Source of the DNA: Scatomorpha sp964345235
GTDB lineage: Bacteria; Bacillota; Clostridia; Oscillospirales; Oscillospiraceae
Reading direction: 5' to 3'
Length of the DNA stretch: 61,006 nucleotides
NCBI GenBank assembly: GCA_964345235.1
Contig: CAYFQE010000008.1
Coordinates: 1-61,006, forward strand
Shown: positions 48,369 through 57,259 of the stretch, in pieces
Layout: each line of letters begins with the position of its first letter
How positions within the stretch are numbered: the stretch's first letter is position 1
The notes under the pieces: model-generated
Database searches by the model: none
What the model was told of the DNA's origin: nothing
Seen by the model: only the letters and a program-made list of their open reading frames with translations
Made by a program: the position numbers and the translations under genes

Positions 48369-48971
48369 ATGGAAGGAATCCAAAAGATTACAGCTCGTAT
48401 ACTTGAAGAGGCAGAAGAGAAGCGCTCCGCTATAGAAAAGGAAGCCGCCAAAGTCTGCCGCGAGATACGCGCCCAAAATGAGCTTGAGGCGGGAGAGTAC
48501 TACCGCGAGCTCATTAATGAGGGTCTCCAAGATATAGAGCAAAAAGTCTCGCGCATAGGACGCAACGCCAAGCTCGAGGGAAAGAAAACCCTTTTGAGCG
48601 AAAAGCAGCGCCTCGTCGAGGAGGCCTTCGAGCTTTCAAAGAAAAAACTGAGAGAGCTTCCGAAAGAGGATTATATAAGCTTTTTCTCCGGATTGGCCGC
48701 CAAGGCTTCGGTTACAGGCGAAGAAGAGATAATTCTCTCTGCCGAGGAGAAAGAGTCTCTGGGAGCAGAGCTCATAGAGGCTGCCAACTCGAAGCTCGAG
48801 GCGGCGGGTCTTAAGGCCGCGCTCAGGCTTTCGGAGAAGGACGAGAAGACAGACGGCGGTTTTATCATGCGCCGCGGCGAGATTTTTACAAACTGCACAA
48901 TTGAAAGCTTAGTTGAGCTTAAAAAGCAGGAGCTTATAGGCGAGGTTGCCGAGCTTCTGTTAAACAAATAG
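48369..48971 (+). CDS. ntpE: V-type ATP synthase subunit E
   Basis: The 200-residue protein begins with a long coiled coil (ITARILEEAEEKRSAIEKEA) and ends in a globular part (DGGFIMRRGEIFTNCTIESL, ELKKQELIGEVAELL) typical of subunit E, the peripheral-stalk partner of G/H that anchors to the A3B3 head. It lies between K and C as in many bacterial operons. Confidence 0.9.
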   Translation: MEGIQKITARILEEAEEKRSAIEKEAAKVCREIRAQNELEAGEYYRELINEGLQDIEQKVSRIGRNAKLEGKKTLLSEKQRLVEEAFELSKKKLRELPKEDYISFFSGLAAKASVTGEEEIILSAEEKESLGAELIEAANSKLEAAGLKAALRLSEKDEKTDGGFIMRRGEIFTNCTIESLVELKKQELIGEVAELLLNK

Positions 48972-49004
48972 TGAGCGGAGATCTCCTAAAAAGGAGGGTA
49001 AATA

Positions 49005-50003
49005 TTGGGATACTCTGATCTGGAATATGTCACACTCTCTGCCATGCTGAACGCCAGAAGAGCGCGCATGCTAAGTAGCGAAATCTGCGAACGCATGCTT
49101 ATGGCGCCTACTTACGAGGAGGCGGCCAAGGAGCTTCTGGAGCTCGGTTACGAGGATATGTCCGCCATGAGTGAGCAGCAAATACTCGAGGCACTCTCGA
49201 AAAGGAGCGAGGATACGATGCGCGAGCTGCAAAAGCTCTGCCCCTCGTCCCATGTGCTGGATATCTTCAGGCTGAAGTACGACTACCACAACATAAAGGC
49301 TCTCATAAAGTCCGAAGCTCAAGAGAAAGAGGCGGCAGACCTCATCTCTCACTCCGGAAGGGTGAGCTTTGAACTTCTGGCCGATGCCTTCGAAAGAGAT
49401 GATTACTCCAGACTTCCAAAAATGCTCGGCGAGGCCGTCATTAAAACGAAGGCCACGCTGCACAGAACTCAAAACCCGCAACTTGCCGATTTTGAGGCCG
49501 ACAGAGCATATTTTAAGGAAATGAAGGAGCTGGCCAAGCTTACAGAGAGCAAATTTGTTGAGGAATATGTGAGATTTTTAATCGACAGCGTAAACCTCAA
49601 AACGGCGGTAAGAGCCAAGAGAATGAACAAAGACGAGGAGTTTTTGTCTACGGTCCTTCTCGATGGCGGCAACATAGTTCCCGAAAAGGTTGCCGAAGCG
49701 GTTTCTCAGGGGGGCGAAGCTCTTCATGCTCTCTACGGAAACGGTCCGCTCAATGATGCCGCAGCAGCGGGAGGAGAAGTTCTGGGCGGCGGAGAGATGA
49801 CCAAGTTTGAAAAGCTCATCGACAACGCAGAGAGGCAAATGCTGAGAAAGGGACGAATAAAGCCCTTCGGTATAGAGGTTGTGGCTGAGTATCTGTCGCT
49901 TATAGAGAGCGAAACGATGGCTCTGAGAATGATACTCAGAGGCAGAAGATCGGGCCTTAAGCCCGCGCTCATTCGTGAAAGGCTGCGTGAGATAGATGCT
50001 TAA
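49005..50003 (+). CDS. ntpC: V-type ATP synthase subunit C (d-like)
   Basis: The 332-residue protein is all-helical with the start YSDLEYVTLSAMLNARRARML and the end EVVAEYLSLIESETMALRMI and GLKPALIRERLRE typical of subunit C/AC39. It links the central shaft to the K ring. The start is TTG at 49005 with AAAAGGAGGG 7 bases before. Its last codons overlap the start of subunit F by 8 bases. Confidence 0.9.
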   Translation: MGYSDLEYVTLSAMLNARRARMLSSEICERMLMAPTYEEAAKELLELGYEDMSAMSEQQILEALSKRSEDTMRELQKLCPSSHVLDIFRLKYDYHNIKALIKSEAQEKEAADLISHSGRVSFELLADAFERDDYSRLPKMLGEAVIKTKATLHRTQNPQLADFEADRAYFKEMKELAKLTESKFVEEYVRFLIDSVNLKTAVRAKRMNKDEEFLSTVLLDGGNIVPEKVAEAVSQGGEALHALYGNGPLNDAAAAGGEVLGGGEMTKFEKLIDNAERQMLRKGRIKPFGIEVVAEYLSLIESETMALRMILRGRRSGLKPALIRERLREIDA

Positions 50004-50313
50004 GATTGCCGTTATCGGATATCGCGACACCGTCATGGGTTTCAAAGCCTTGGGACTCGAGGTCTTTCCTCTGGAAAAACCGGAAGAGGCCAAAGATTTG
50101 CTGCACACTCTTGTGCGTGAGGGCGAAGACGAGTATGCGATAATATATATTGAAGAGGGCTTAGCCTCTCATATTCAAAACGAAATATCAAAATATAAAA
50201 ATGTACCCAGCCCCGCTATCATCTTGATTCCCGGACGAGAGGGCTCTCTCGGTCTGGCGCAGAGCGCCCTTAAGGCGGCTGTCGAAAAAGCGGTTGGCTC
50301 GGACATACTGTAG
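49996..50313 (+). CDS. ntpF: V-type ATP synthase subunit F
   Basis: The 105-residue protein is a small alpha/beta domain starting LKIAVIGYRDTVMGFKALGLEV with the conserved IGD/GYRD loop and VPSPAIILIPGREGSLG near the end. It sits on the central shaft with subunit D. The ATG overlaps subunit C's stop. Confidence 0.9.
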   Translation: MLKIAVIGYRDTVMGFKALGLEVFPLEKPEEAKDLLHTLVREGEDEYAIIYIEEGLASHIQNEISKYKNVPSPAIILIPGREGSLGLAQSALKAAVEKAVGSDIL

Positions 50314-50325
50314 AGAGGGTTGCAA

Positions 50326-52095
50326 ATGAGCGGAATTATAAAAAAAGTTTCGGGCCCGCTTGTCGTTGCGGAAGGAATGACCAACGCAAATGTATCGGAT
50401 GTTGTCCGTGTCGGCGAGCAGAGGCTCATAGGAGAAATACTAAACATTACGGGTGACGCGGCCTCGATTCAGGTATATGAAGACACAGGCGGTCTCGGCC
50501 CCGGCGCCGCAGTAGAAACAACCGGTATGCCGCTTTCGGTCGAGCTCGGCCCCGGTATGCTTGAAAACATCTACGACGGCGTACAAAGACCTCTTCCCGA
50601 GATAAGAGCCCTCACGGGTGAAACCATCTCGAGAGGCGTTGAGGTGCCGGCTCTCAACCGTGAGAAGCTTTGGCGCTTTGTCCCCTGCGTAAAGCCGGGC
50701 GACAAGGTCGAGGGCGGAGATGTTCTCGGCACAGTTCAGGAAACAAGTACAATATCGCACAAGATTATGCTCCACCCGCACAAGCAGGGAACTATCGAGA
50801 GCATAGTTTCGGAGGGCGAATTCAGAGTTGAAGACACTGTTGCAAAGCTCAGGCTCGAAGACGGTAGCGTGGAAGATGTAAATATGATTCAGCGCTGGCC
50901 TGTTCGTATAGGCAGACCGTATAAGGCGAAGCACATGCCTTCTCGTCCGATGAACTCGGGACAGAGAATTATCGACACCCTCTTCCCGCTGGCCAAGGGC
51001 GGCACGGCGGCAGTACCCGGCCCCTTCGGCTCGGGCAAAACGGTTGTTCAGCACCAGCTCGCCAAATGGTCCGATGTCGATCTCGTTGTCTACATCGGTT
51101 GCGGTGAGCGCGGCAACGAGATGACCGATGTTCTCATGGAGTTCCCCGAGCTCGTTGACCCGAGAAACGGCGAGCCTCTGATGAAGAGAACAATACTCAT
51201 AGCCAACACATCCGACATGCCCGTTGCGGCTCGTGAAGCTTCGATTTATACGGGTATCACCATAGCCGAGTATTTCAGAGACATGGGCTACGATGTTGCG
51301 GTTCTGGCAGACTCAACCTCCCGCTGGGCCGAGGCTCTGCGTGAGATGTCGGGTCGTCTGGAAGAGATGCCCGGCGAAGAGGGCTATCCCGCCTACCTTG
51401 CCAGCCGTGTTGCTCAGTTCTACGAAAGAGCCGGTGTTGTCGATACACTCGGACAAGAGCCGAGAAGAGGCTCAATCACAGCCATAGGCGCCGTTTCGCC
51501 TCCCGGAGGCGACACATCCGAGCCAGTTTCTCAGGCCACAATGCGCATAGTCAAGGTCTTCTGGGCTCTCGACTCCACGCTTGCCTATGCAAGACACTTC
51601 CCGGCCATCAACTGGCTCACATCCTATTCGCTCTATGTTGATACACTCAAGAGTTGGTATGAGGAAGAGTTCGGTCCCGAGTACATGGAAAACAGAAGAA
51701 AAGCTCTCCGCATACTGCAGGAAGAGGCCGAACTTCAGGAAATCGTTCGCCTTGTCGGTATCGATGCGCTCTCTCAGGCAGACAGACTCACGCTTGAAAC
51801 AGCCAAGATGATAAGAGAGGACTTCCTGCAGCAGAACGCTTTCATGGATGAAGACGCCTATTCGTCCTATAAGAAGCAGTTTGAGCTTATGGCCATCATT
51901 CTCGAATATGATGCTCTCTGCAGAGAGGTCTTAAGGCCCGAGCTCAAGGTTGAGAAACTCTTCAATATCCCTGCGCGTGAAGCCTTAGGCCGCGCCAAAC
52001 TCATTGCTCCCGATGTTTTCGAGGCGGAATATAAGAAGATTAGAGAGAGCATGAAGACAGAGATAGCTGAAGCTGCAAAGGCGGGTGAACAGTAA
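50326..52095 (+). CDS. ntpA: V-type ATP synthase subunit A (catalytic)
   Basis: The 589-residue protein has the beta-barrel start (GIIKKVSGPLVVAEGMTNAN), the A-specific insertion (non-homologous region, about 115-190), Walker A GPFGSGKTVVQHQL (Lys238), the catalytic GCGERGNEMTDVLMEFPEL with the active-site Glu and Walker B VAVLADSTSRWAEAL. It hydrolyses or makes ATP at the A-B interface. The TTG at 50320 is in frame, but ATG 50326 has the better spacing to GAGAGGG. Confidence 0.96.
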   Translation: MSGIIKKVSGPLVVAEGMTNANVSDVVRVGEQRLIGEILNITGDAASIQVYEDTGGLGPGAAVETTGMPLSVELGPGMLENIYDGVQRPLPEIRALTGETISRGVEVPALNREKLWRFVPCVKPGDKVEGGDVLGTVQETSTISHKIMLHPHKQGTIESIVSEGEFRVEDTVAKLRLEDGSVEDVNMIQRWPVRIGRPYKAKHMPSRPMNSGQRIIDTLFPLAKGGTAAVPGPFGSGKTVVQHQLAKWSDVDLVVYIGCGERGNEMTDVLMEFPELVDPRNGEPLMKRTILIANTSDMPVAAREASIYTGITIAEYFRDMGYDVAVLADSTSRWAEALREMSGRLEEMPGEEGYPAYLASRVAQFYERAGVVDTLGQEPRRGSITAIGAVSPPGGDTSEPVSQATMRIVKVFWALDSTLAYARHFPAINWLTSYSLYVDTLKSWYEEEFGPEYMENRRKALRILQEEAELQEIVRLVGIDALSQADRLTLETAKMIREDFLQQNAFMDEDAYSSYKKQFELMAIILEYDALCREVLRPELKVEKLFNIPAREALGRAKLIAPDVFEAEYKKIRESMKTEIAEAAKAGEQ

Positions 52096-53471
52096 TGATT
52101 AAAGAGTATAAGACAATATACGAGGTGGCAAACCCTCTGATGGTCGTCGACAAGGTCGAGGGCGTCACCTTCGACGAACTTGGCGAACTTGAGCTTCCCA
52201 ACGGTGAAATTCGCCGCTGCAAGGTCCTCGAGGTCGAGGGCAACAGAGCTATAGTTCAGCTCTTCGAGAGCGCACAGGGCATAAACCTTGCCGCAACGAA
52301 AGTCCGCTTTTTAGGCCGTCCTCTCGAGCTCGGTGTTTCCGAGGACATGCTCGGCCGCGTATTCAACGGCATGGGCGAGCCCATCGATGGCGGTCCTGAA
52401 ATTTTGGCGGACCAGAGGCTCAACATAAACGGTCTTCCGATGAACCCTGCGGCAAGAGCATATCCCGCCGAGTTTATCCAGACGGGCGTTTCCACAATCG
52501 ACGGCCTCAACACTCTTGTCCGTGGTCAGAAGCTTCCGATTTTCTCGGCTTCCGGTCTTCCGCACGCCAACCTGGCGGCTCAGATAGCCAGACAGGCACG
52601 CGTTCTGGGCACCGATGAGAACTTCGCCGTTGTGTTTGCCGCAATAGGCATCACTTTTGAAGAATCCGAGTTTTTCATAAACGACTTCAGGCGTACGGGC
52701 GCCATCGACAGAACTGTCATCTTCTCAAACCTCGCCAACGACCCTGCTGTTGAGCGTATTTCCACACCGCGTATGGCGCTCACAACGGCAGAATACCTGG
52801 CGTTCGAGAAAGACATGCATGTTCTCGTCATTCTAACCGATATCACAAACTACGCCGAGGCTCTTCGCGAGGTCTCTGCGGCAAAGAAAGAGGTTCCCGG
52901 ACGCCGCGGCTATCCCGGCTACCTCTATACCGACCTTGCAACTCTCTATGAGAGAGCAGGCAGAAGATTGGGCAAAAAGGGCTCTATCACCCTTATCCCC
53001 ATCCTCACAATGCCCGAGGACGACAAAACTCACCCCATTCCCGACCTCACCGGCTACATCACCGAGGGACAGATAATTCTCTCGCGTGAGCTGCACAGAA
53101 GAGGCATCAGCCCGCCGGGCGATGTTCTTCCCTCGCTTTCGAGTCTTAAGGACAAGGGTATAGGCGAAGGCAAGACAAGAGACGATCACTCGGGTACCAT
53201 GAACCAGCTTTTCGCCGCCTACGCCAGAGGCAAGGATGCCAGAGAGCTGATGGTAATTTTGGGCGAGGCCGCCCTCAGCGAGGATGACAAGCTCTATGCA
53301 AAGTTTTCCGAAGCGTTCGAGGAGCAATATGTCAGCCAGGGCAACGAGACAAACCGCTCGATAGAGGAAACCCTCACAATCGGATGGGAGCTCCTTTCTA
53401 TACTTCCGACGAGAGAGCTTAAGAGAATTAGGCAGGAGCATATCGACAAGTACCTCAAAAAAGAAGAGTAA
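52095..53471 (+). CDS. ntpB: V-type ATP synthase subunit B
   Basis: The 458-residue protein is the non-catalytic partner of A. It starts KEYKTIYEVANPLMVVDKVE, lacks a Walker A loop (SASGLPHANLAAQI in its place), and has LYTDLATLYERAGR and the arginine finger region in the later LPSLSSLKDKGIGEGKTRDD segment. The ATG shares one base with the A stop. Confidence 0.96.
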   Translation: MIKEYKTIYEVANPLMVVDKVEGVTFDELGELELPNGEIRRCKVLEVEGNRAIVQLFESAQGINLAATKVRFLGRPLELGVSEDMLGRVFNGMGEPIDGGPEILADQRLNINGLPMNPAARAYPAEFIQTGVSTIDGLNTLVRGQKLPIFSASGLPHANLAAQIARQARVLGTDENFAVVFAAIGITFEESEFFINDFRRTGAIDRTVIFSNLANDPAVERISTPRMALTTAEYLAFEKDMHVLVILTDITNYAEALREVSAAKKEVPGRRGYPGYLYTDLATLYERAGRRLGKKGSITLIPILTMPEDDKTHPIPDLTGYITEGQIILSRELHRRGISPPGDVLPSLSSLKDKGIGEGKTRDDHSGTMNQLFAAYARGKDARELMVILGEAALSEDDKLYAKFSEAFEEQYVSQGNETNRSIEETLTIGWELLSILPTRELKRIRQEHIDKYLKKEE

Positions 53472-53483
53472 GGGGGCGATACT

Positions 53484-54155
53484 ATGCGAAAAAGCACGGT
53501 GACGCCGACCAGAATGGTTCTAAACCAGCTCAAGGGCAGATACAGGACGGCTAAAAGAGGTCACAAGCTTCTGAAAGACAAGAGAGACGAACTGATGCGC
53601 CAGTTTTTGGATATAGTGCGTCTCAACAAGGAGCTTCGTGAAAAAGTTGAAGAGGGGCTTACAAATGCCTTCTCATCGCTCACGGTCGCCTCGGCCATAA
53701 TGTCTCCTGAATTTTTGGAGCAGGCCCTGCTCTATCCCCGACAGGAAGTTGAGCTGGAGCGCAGTTTTAAGAACATAATGAGCGTGAATGTGCCCCGCTA
53801 CGCTTTTAAAACGAAGTCTCAGGATCCTTCCGAGATATACCCCTATGGCTTTGCCCAGACCTCGGGCGAATTGGACGATGCTCTCGGAGCTCTCGCCAAG
53901 GTTTTTGAGGAAATGCTTAAGCTCGCCGAAGTCGAGAAGAGCATGCAGCTTATGGCGGAGGAAATTGAGAAGACAAGAAGAAGAGTTAACGCTCTGGAGT
54001 ATGTAATGATTCCCGAACTTGAGGAGAATATAAAGTATATCACCATGAAGCTCGAGGAAAACGAAAACTCCACCAAGGTGAGACTCTTAAAGGTTAAGGA
54101 CATGGTTCTGGAAAAAGCCAGAAATTTTCAATACTCCGAAACCGGCAGGGCATAA
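53484..54155 (+). CDS. ntpD: V-type ATP synthase subunit D
   Basis: The 223-residue protein is a long helical hairpin (VTPTRMVLNQLKGRYRTAKR, GHKLLKDKRDELMRQFLD, and ARRRVNALEYVMIPELEENI-type: RRRVNALEYVMIPEL), the central rotor shaft. It is last in the operon and followed by a terminator. Confidence 0.94.
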   Translation: MRKSTVTPTRMVLNQLKGRYRTAKRGHKLLKDKRDELMRQFLDIVRLNKELREKVEEGLTNAFSSLTVASAIMSPEFLEQALLYPRQEVELERSFKNIMSVNVPRYAFKTKSQDPSEIYPYGFAQTSGELDDALGALAKVFEEMLKLAEVEKSMQLMAEEIEKTRRRVNALEYVMIPELEENIKYITMKLEENENSTKVRLLKVKDMVLEKARNFQYSETGRA

Positions 54156-54165
54156 AGAAAATAAG

Positions 54166-54192
54166 CGGACGGCAAAACAGCCGTCCGTTTTT
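54166..54192 (+). terminator. terminator of the V/A-type ATPase operon
   Basis: CGGACGGC (54166-54173) and GCCGTCCG (54180-54187) form an 8-bp perfect stem followed by five T. Confidence 0.85.
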
Positions 54193-54389
54193 CTGCGCCT
54201 TAAATCCCCCATGCGTTTATCGTGAGGGGGTTAATTTTATAAGAGAGAAAAGTTTTTATACTTATTGACACGAGGTTTTACAAAGAGCCTCGCTATTGCT
54301 TGTGCGAGCCAAAGCTGATATAATTTTTTGTGACTTCGCGGCCGATTTCGGCCCGCTCCTGCTTAAAATATTTATTTGGAGTGATACAT

Positions 54390-55649
54390 ATGAAAACATT
54401 TTTATTTCCCGAGGGCTTCGAGCTTGGAGTTTCTTCCGCCGCAACCCAGATAGACGGCGACTGCAAAAACAGCAACTGGCATGACTGGTATTTAAAAGGT
54501 CATATCATAGATTCATCCGACCCCGACATCGCAACCCGCCACCGCGATTTTCTTGAGGAAGATACGGAGCTTATGGCCTCGATGGGAATCGGGCACTATC
54601 GTTTCGGACTCGAGTGGGCAAGGATAGAGCCCGAGGATGGCGTTTTCTCGGATGAAGAGTTCGATAAAGTTCGCGAAGAACTTGAGCTTTTGCGCAAAAA
54701 CAAGATATCCGTTCTGCTCACCATTCATCATTTTTCAAATCCCCTTTGGTTTGAAAAGAGCGGCGGCTTTTTAAGGCGCGATTGTGTAGAGATTTTTGTA
54801 AGGCTCTGCGAAAAGGTAGTCGAAAAGCTCGGCGACTTAGTCAGCGAATACATAACCATTAACGAGCCAAATGTCTACGCTGTAAACGGGTATCTCGACG
54901 GCTCGTTCCCTCCGGGACAAAAGAGCCTTGTAAACACCCTCCGAATCATCGAAATTATGCGAAAATGCCACCAGGAGGCCTATCGCGCAATCCACCACAA
55001 GCGCTACCAGATGGGCTACTTCGATACAAAGGTGAGTTTTGCGCATCACATGCGCAGTTTCGCTCCCTTAGATGAGAAAAACCCCATGCATCGTCTTGCC
55101 GCCAAAACTTCCGAATATTTTTTCCAGACGAGGCTTCAAGAGAGTTATATTTTAGGGAACGGTCACGAGGGCCGCTTTGTTGATTTTCTGGCGCTCAACT
55201 ACTATACCCGAACGGCCTCCAGCGGACTGGCCGACGGAGTCTTCCCCGGCAAAGAGATAAACGACCTCGGCTGGGAGATATATACCGAGGGAATAGTCGA
55301 GTGTGCAGAAAAGCTACATGCTCTCTGCCCCGACCTTCCCATATACATCACCGAAAACGGCACGGCCGACAACAACGATCTCTTCAGGCGGCGCTATTTA
55401 TATGAGCACATAAAGGCTCTGTGCGATAGCGCTCTCCCCGTAACACGCTACTATCACTGGTGTTTTGTAGACAACTTCGAGTGGAACGAGGGGTTTTCGG
55501 CGCGCTTCGGCATAGTTTGGCTCGATACCGAAACAATGGAGCGCAAAATCAAGAAGAGCGGCGAATTTTTCAGTCAGATGATAGCCGAAAAGGGCGTCAC
55601 CGAGGAAATGGCCGAGGCCGCCTTGGGAGAGGAGTATCGGATTGGATAA
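54390..55649 (+). CDS. glycoside hydrolase family 1 beta-glycosidase
   Basis: The 419-residue protein is GH1: PEGFELGVSSAATQIDG at the start, acid/base Glu159 in ITINEPNVYAVNG, and nucleophile Glu322 in YITENGTADNND. It cleaves beta-glucosides, beta-galactosides or their phosphates. No signal peptide is present, so it acts on imported sugars in the cytoplasm. ATG 54390 follows TTTGGAGTG. Its last 8 bases overlap the GH13 start, so the two are coupled. The N-terminal frame extension to 54330 is not supported. Confidence 0.9.
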   Translation: MKTFLFPEGFELGVSSAATQIDGDCKNSNWHDWYLKGHIIDSSDPDIATRHRDFLEEDTELMASMGIGHYRFGLEWARIEPEDGVFSDEEFDKVREELELLRKNKISVLLTIHHFSNPLWFEKSGGFLRRDCVEIFVRLCEKVVEKLGDLVSEYITINEPNVYAVNGYLDGSFPPGQKSLVNTLRIIEIMRKCHQEAYRAIHHKRYQMGYFDTKVSFAHHMRSFAPLDEKNPMHRLAAKTSEYFFQTRLQESYILGNGHEGRFVDFLALNYYTRTASSGLADGVFPGKEINDLGWEIYTEGIVECAEKLHALCPDLPIYITENGTADNNDLFRRRYLYEHIKALCDSALPVTRYYHWCFVDNFEWNEGFSARFGIVWLDTETMERKIKKSGEFFSQMIAEKGVTEEMAEAALGEEYRIG

Positions 55650-57255
55650 TAAGTGGTGGAAAGAGCGGATTATCTATCAGATATACCCAATGAGCTTTTG
55701 CGACTCGAACGGCGACGGAATAGGCGATCTTCGCGGTATAATTGAGAGACTCCCCTACCTAAAATCGCTCGGCATCGGCGCGCTTTGGCTCTCTCCGCCC
55801 TATCCGTCTCCAAACAGAGATAACGGCTACGACATAAGCGACTACTGCGATATCCACGAAAACTACGGAAGCTTAGATGACATGGACGAGCTTATTAAAA
55901 AGGCGGAAGAGTTGGACATAAAAATAATCCTCGACATTGTCATTAACCACACATCCGATCAGCACGAGTGGTTCCAAAAAAGCCGCAAAAAAATAGAGCC
56001 CTACACCGACTACTATATTTGGCGCTCGGGCAAGGATGGGAAGAAGCCCTCGAACTGGGGTAGCTTTTTCGGTGAGGACTGCTGGGAGTTTGACGATGTT
56101 CGCGGAGAGTACTATCTCCACCTCTTTGCCAAGGAGCAGCCGGACTTAAACTATAAAAACGAAGATGTTATAAACGCCGTTCAGGATGTGATGCGCTTTT
56201 GGCTTAATAGAGGCGTTGCGGGTTTCCGCTGTGATGTCATAAACATTCTGTATAAAGATAGTCTGGAAGACGGCAAATGGAAGCCTGCGCTCACCGGAAG
56301 CGAGCACTATATCTCGACCGACGGAGTTCACAAACTCTTAAACCGTTTTAACCGCGAGGTTTTCACGCCGTACGATTGCTATACCGTGGGCGAAACGGTC
56401 TTTGTAACACCCAAGATGGCAAACGACCTAGTCGCCCCCGAAAGAGCCGAGCTCGACACGGTGTTCTCATTCGAGCACATGGAAACCGACTGCTTCTTTG
56501 TAAAGTGGTTCCTCCGTCCCTTTTCTCCCGACCGCTTTTTCAAAACACTCACAAAGTGGCAAAACGCCTTGGACTGGAACACGGTTTACTTCGAAAACCA
56601 CGACCAGCCCCGCAGTGTTTCCCGCTTCGGCGACGACAAGCGCTATCACGCCGAGAGCGCAAAGGCTCTTGCCACCCTGCTTCTCTCTCTTAGAGGCACA
56701 CCCTTTATATTCCAGGGGCAGGAGATAGGCATGACAAACTTCGATTTTGAGAACATGGACAAGGTTCGAGATATAGAATCGCGCAATATTTGGAATCTAA
56801 GCGGCAAACTTCGCTTTCCCAAAAAACTACGCTGGGAAATGATAAGGCTTAAAAGCCGCGATAACGCCAGAACCCCGATGCAGTGGAGCGCATCGGAAAA
56901 CGGCGGCTTCACTAACGGCGAGCCTTGGCTTTCGGTAAACAGCAATTTTAGGGAAATCAATGTAGAAAATCAGAAGGACGATAAAAAATCAGTTTTGGCA
57001 TACTATAAAAAGCTCATCGCCATAAGAAACGAGAGTCCTGTTTTAAAGAGCGGAAGCTTTACCGAGCTCTACAGAAACGGCGGTGTCTATGCCTTTTTGC
57101 GCGAGCATGAGGGCGAGCGCCTTGTAACGGTAATAAATCTGACGAACAAGATTAAAAACGCTCCCGTTTCGGGTGAAACTCTTATCTCGAACTACGAAAA
57201 GAGCTATATATACGGGAAACTATATCCGTATGAGGCCGCCATTATAAGGGGGTAG
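55642..57255 (+). CDS. glycoside hydrolase family 13 alpha-glucosidase (oligo-1,6-glucosidase-like)
   Basis: The 537-residue protein is an alpha-amylase-family enzyme of the GH13_31-like group: WWKERIIYQIYPMSFCDSNG at the start, DIVINHTSDQHEWF, nucleophile Asp198 in GFRCDVINI, acid/base Glu251 in TVGETVFVT, and Asp321 in FENHDQPRSVSRFGDD. The DVINI after the nucleophile favours alpha-1,6 or alpha-glucoside specificity (isomaltose, sucrose or trehalose-6-P types) over alpha-1,4 starch. It is cytoplasmic. The start is TTG, overlapping GH1 by 8 bases; a GGAGAGGAG stretch lies upstream within the GH1 gene. Confidence 0.9.
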   Translation: MDNKWWKERIIYQIYPMSFCDSNGDGIGDLRGIIERLPYLKSLGIGALWLSPPYPSPNRDNGYDISDYCDIHENYGSLDDMDELIKKAEELDIKIILDIVINHTSDQHEWFQKSRKKIEPYTDYYIWRSGKDGKKPSNWGSFFGEDCWEFDDVRGEYYLHLFAKEQPDLNYKNEDVINAVQDVMRFWLNRGVAGFRCDVINILYKDSLEDGKWKPALTGSEHYISTDGVHKLLNRFNREVFTPYDCYTVGETVFVTPKMANDLVAPERAELDTVFSFEHMETDCFFVKWFLRPFSPDRFFKTLTKWQNALDWNTVYFENHDQPRSVSRFGDDKRYHAESAKALATLLLSLRGTPFIFQGQEIGMTNFDFENMDKVRDIESRNIWNLSGKLRFPKKLRWEMIRLKSRDNARTPMQWSASENGGFTNGEPWLSVNSNFREINVENQKDDKKSVLAYYKKLIAIRNESPVLKSGSFTELYRNGGVYAFLREHEGERLVTVINLTNKIKNAPVSGETLISNYEKSYIYGKLYPYEAAIIRG

Positions 57256-57259
57256 AGCT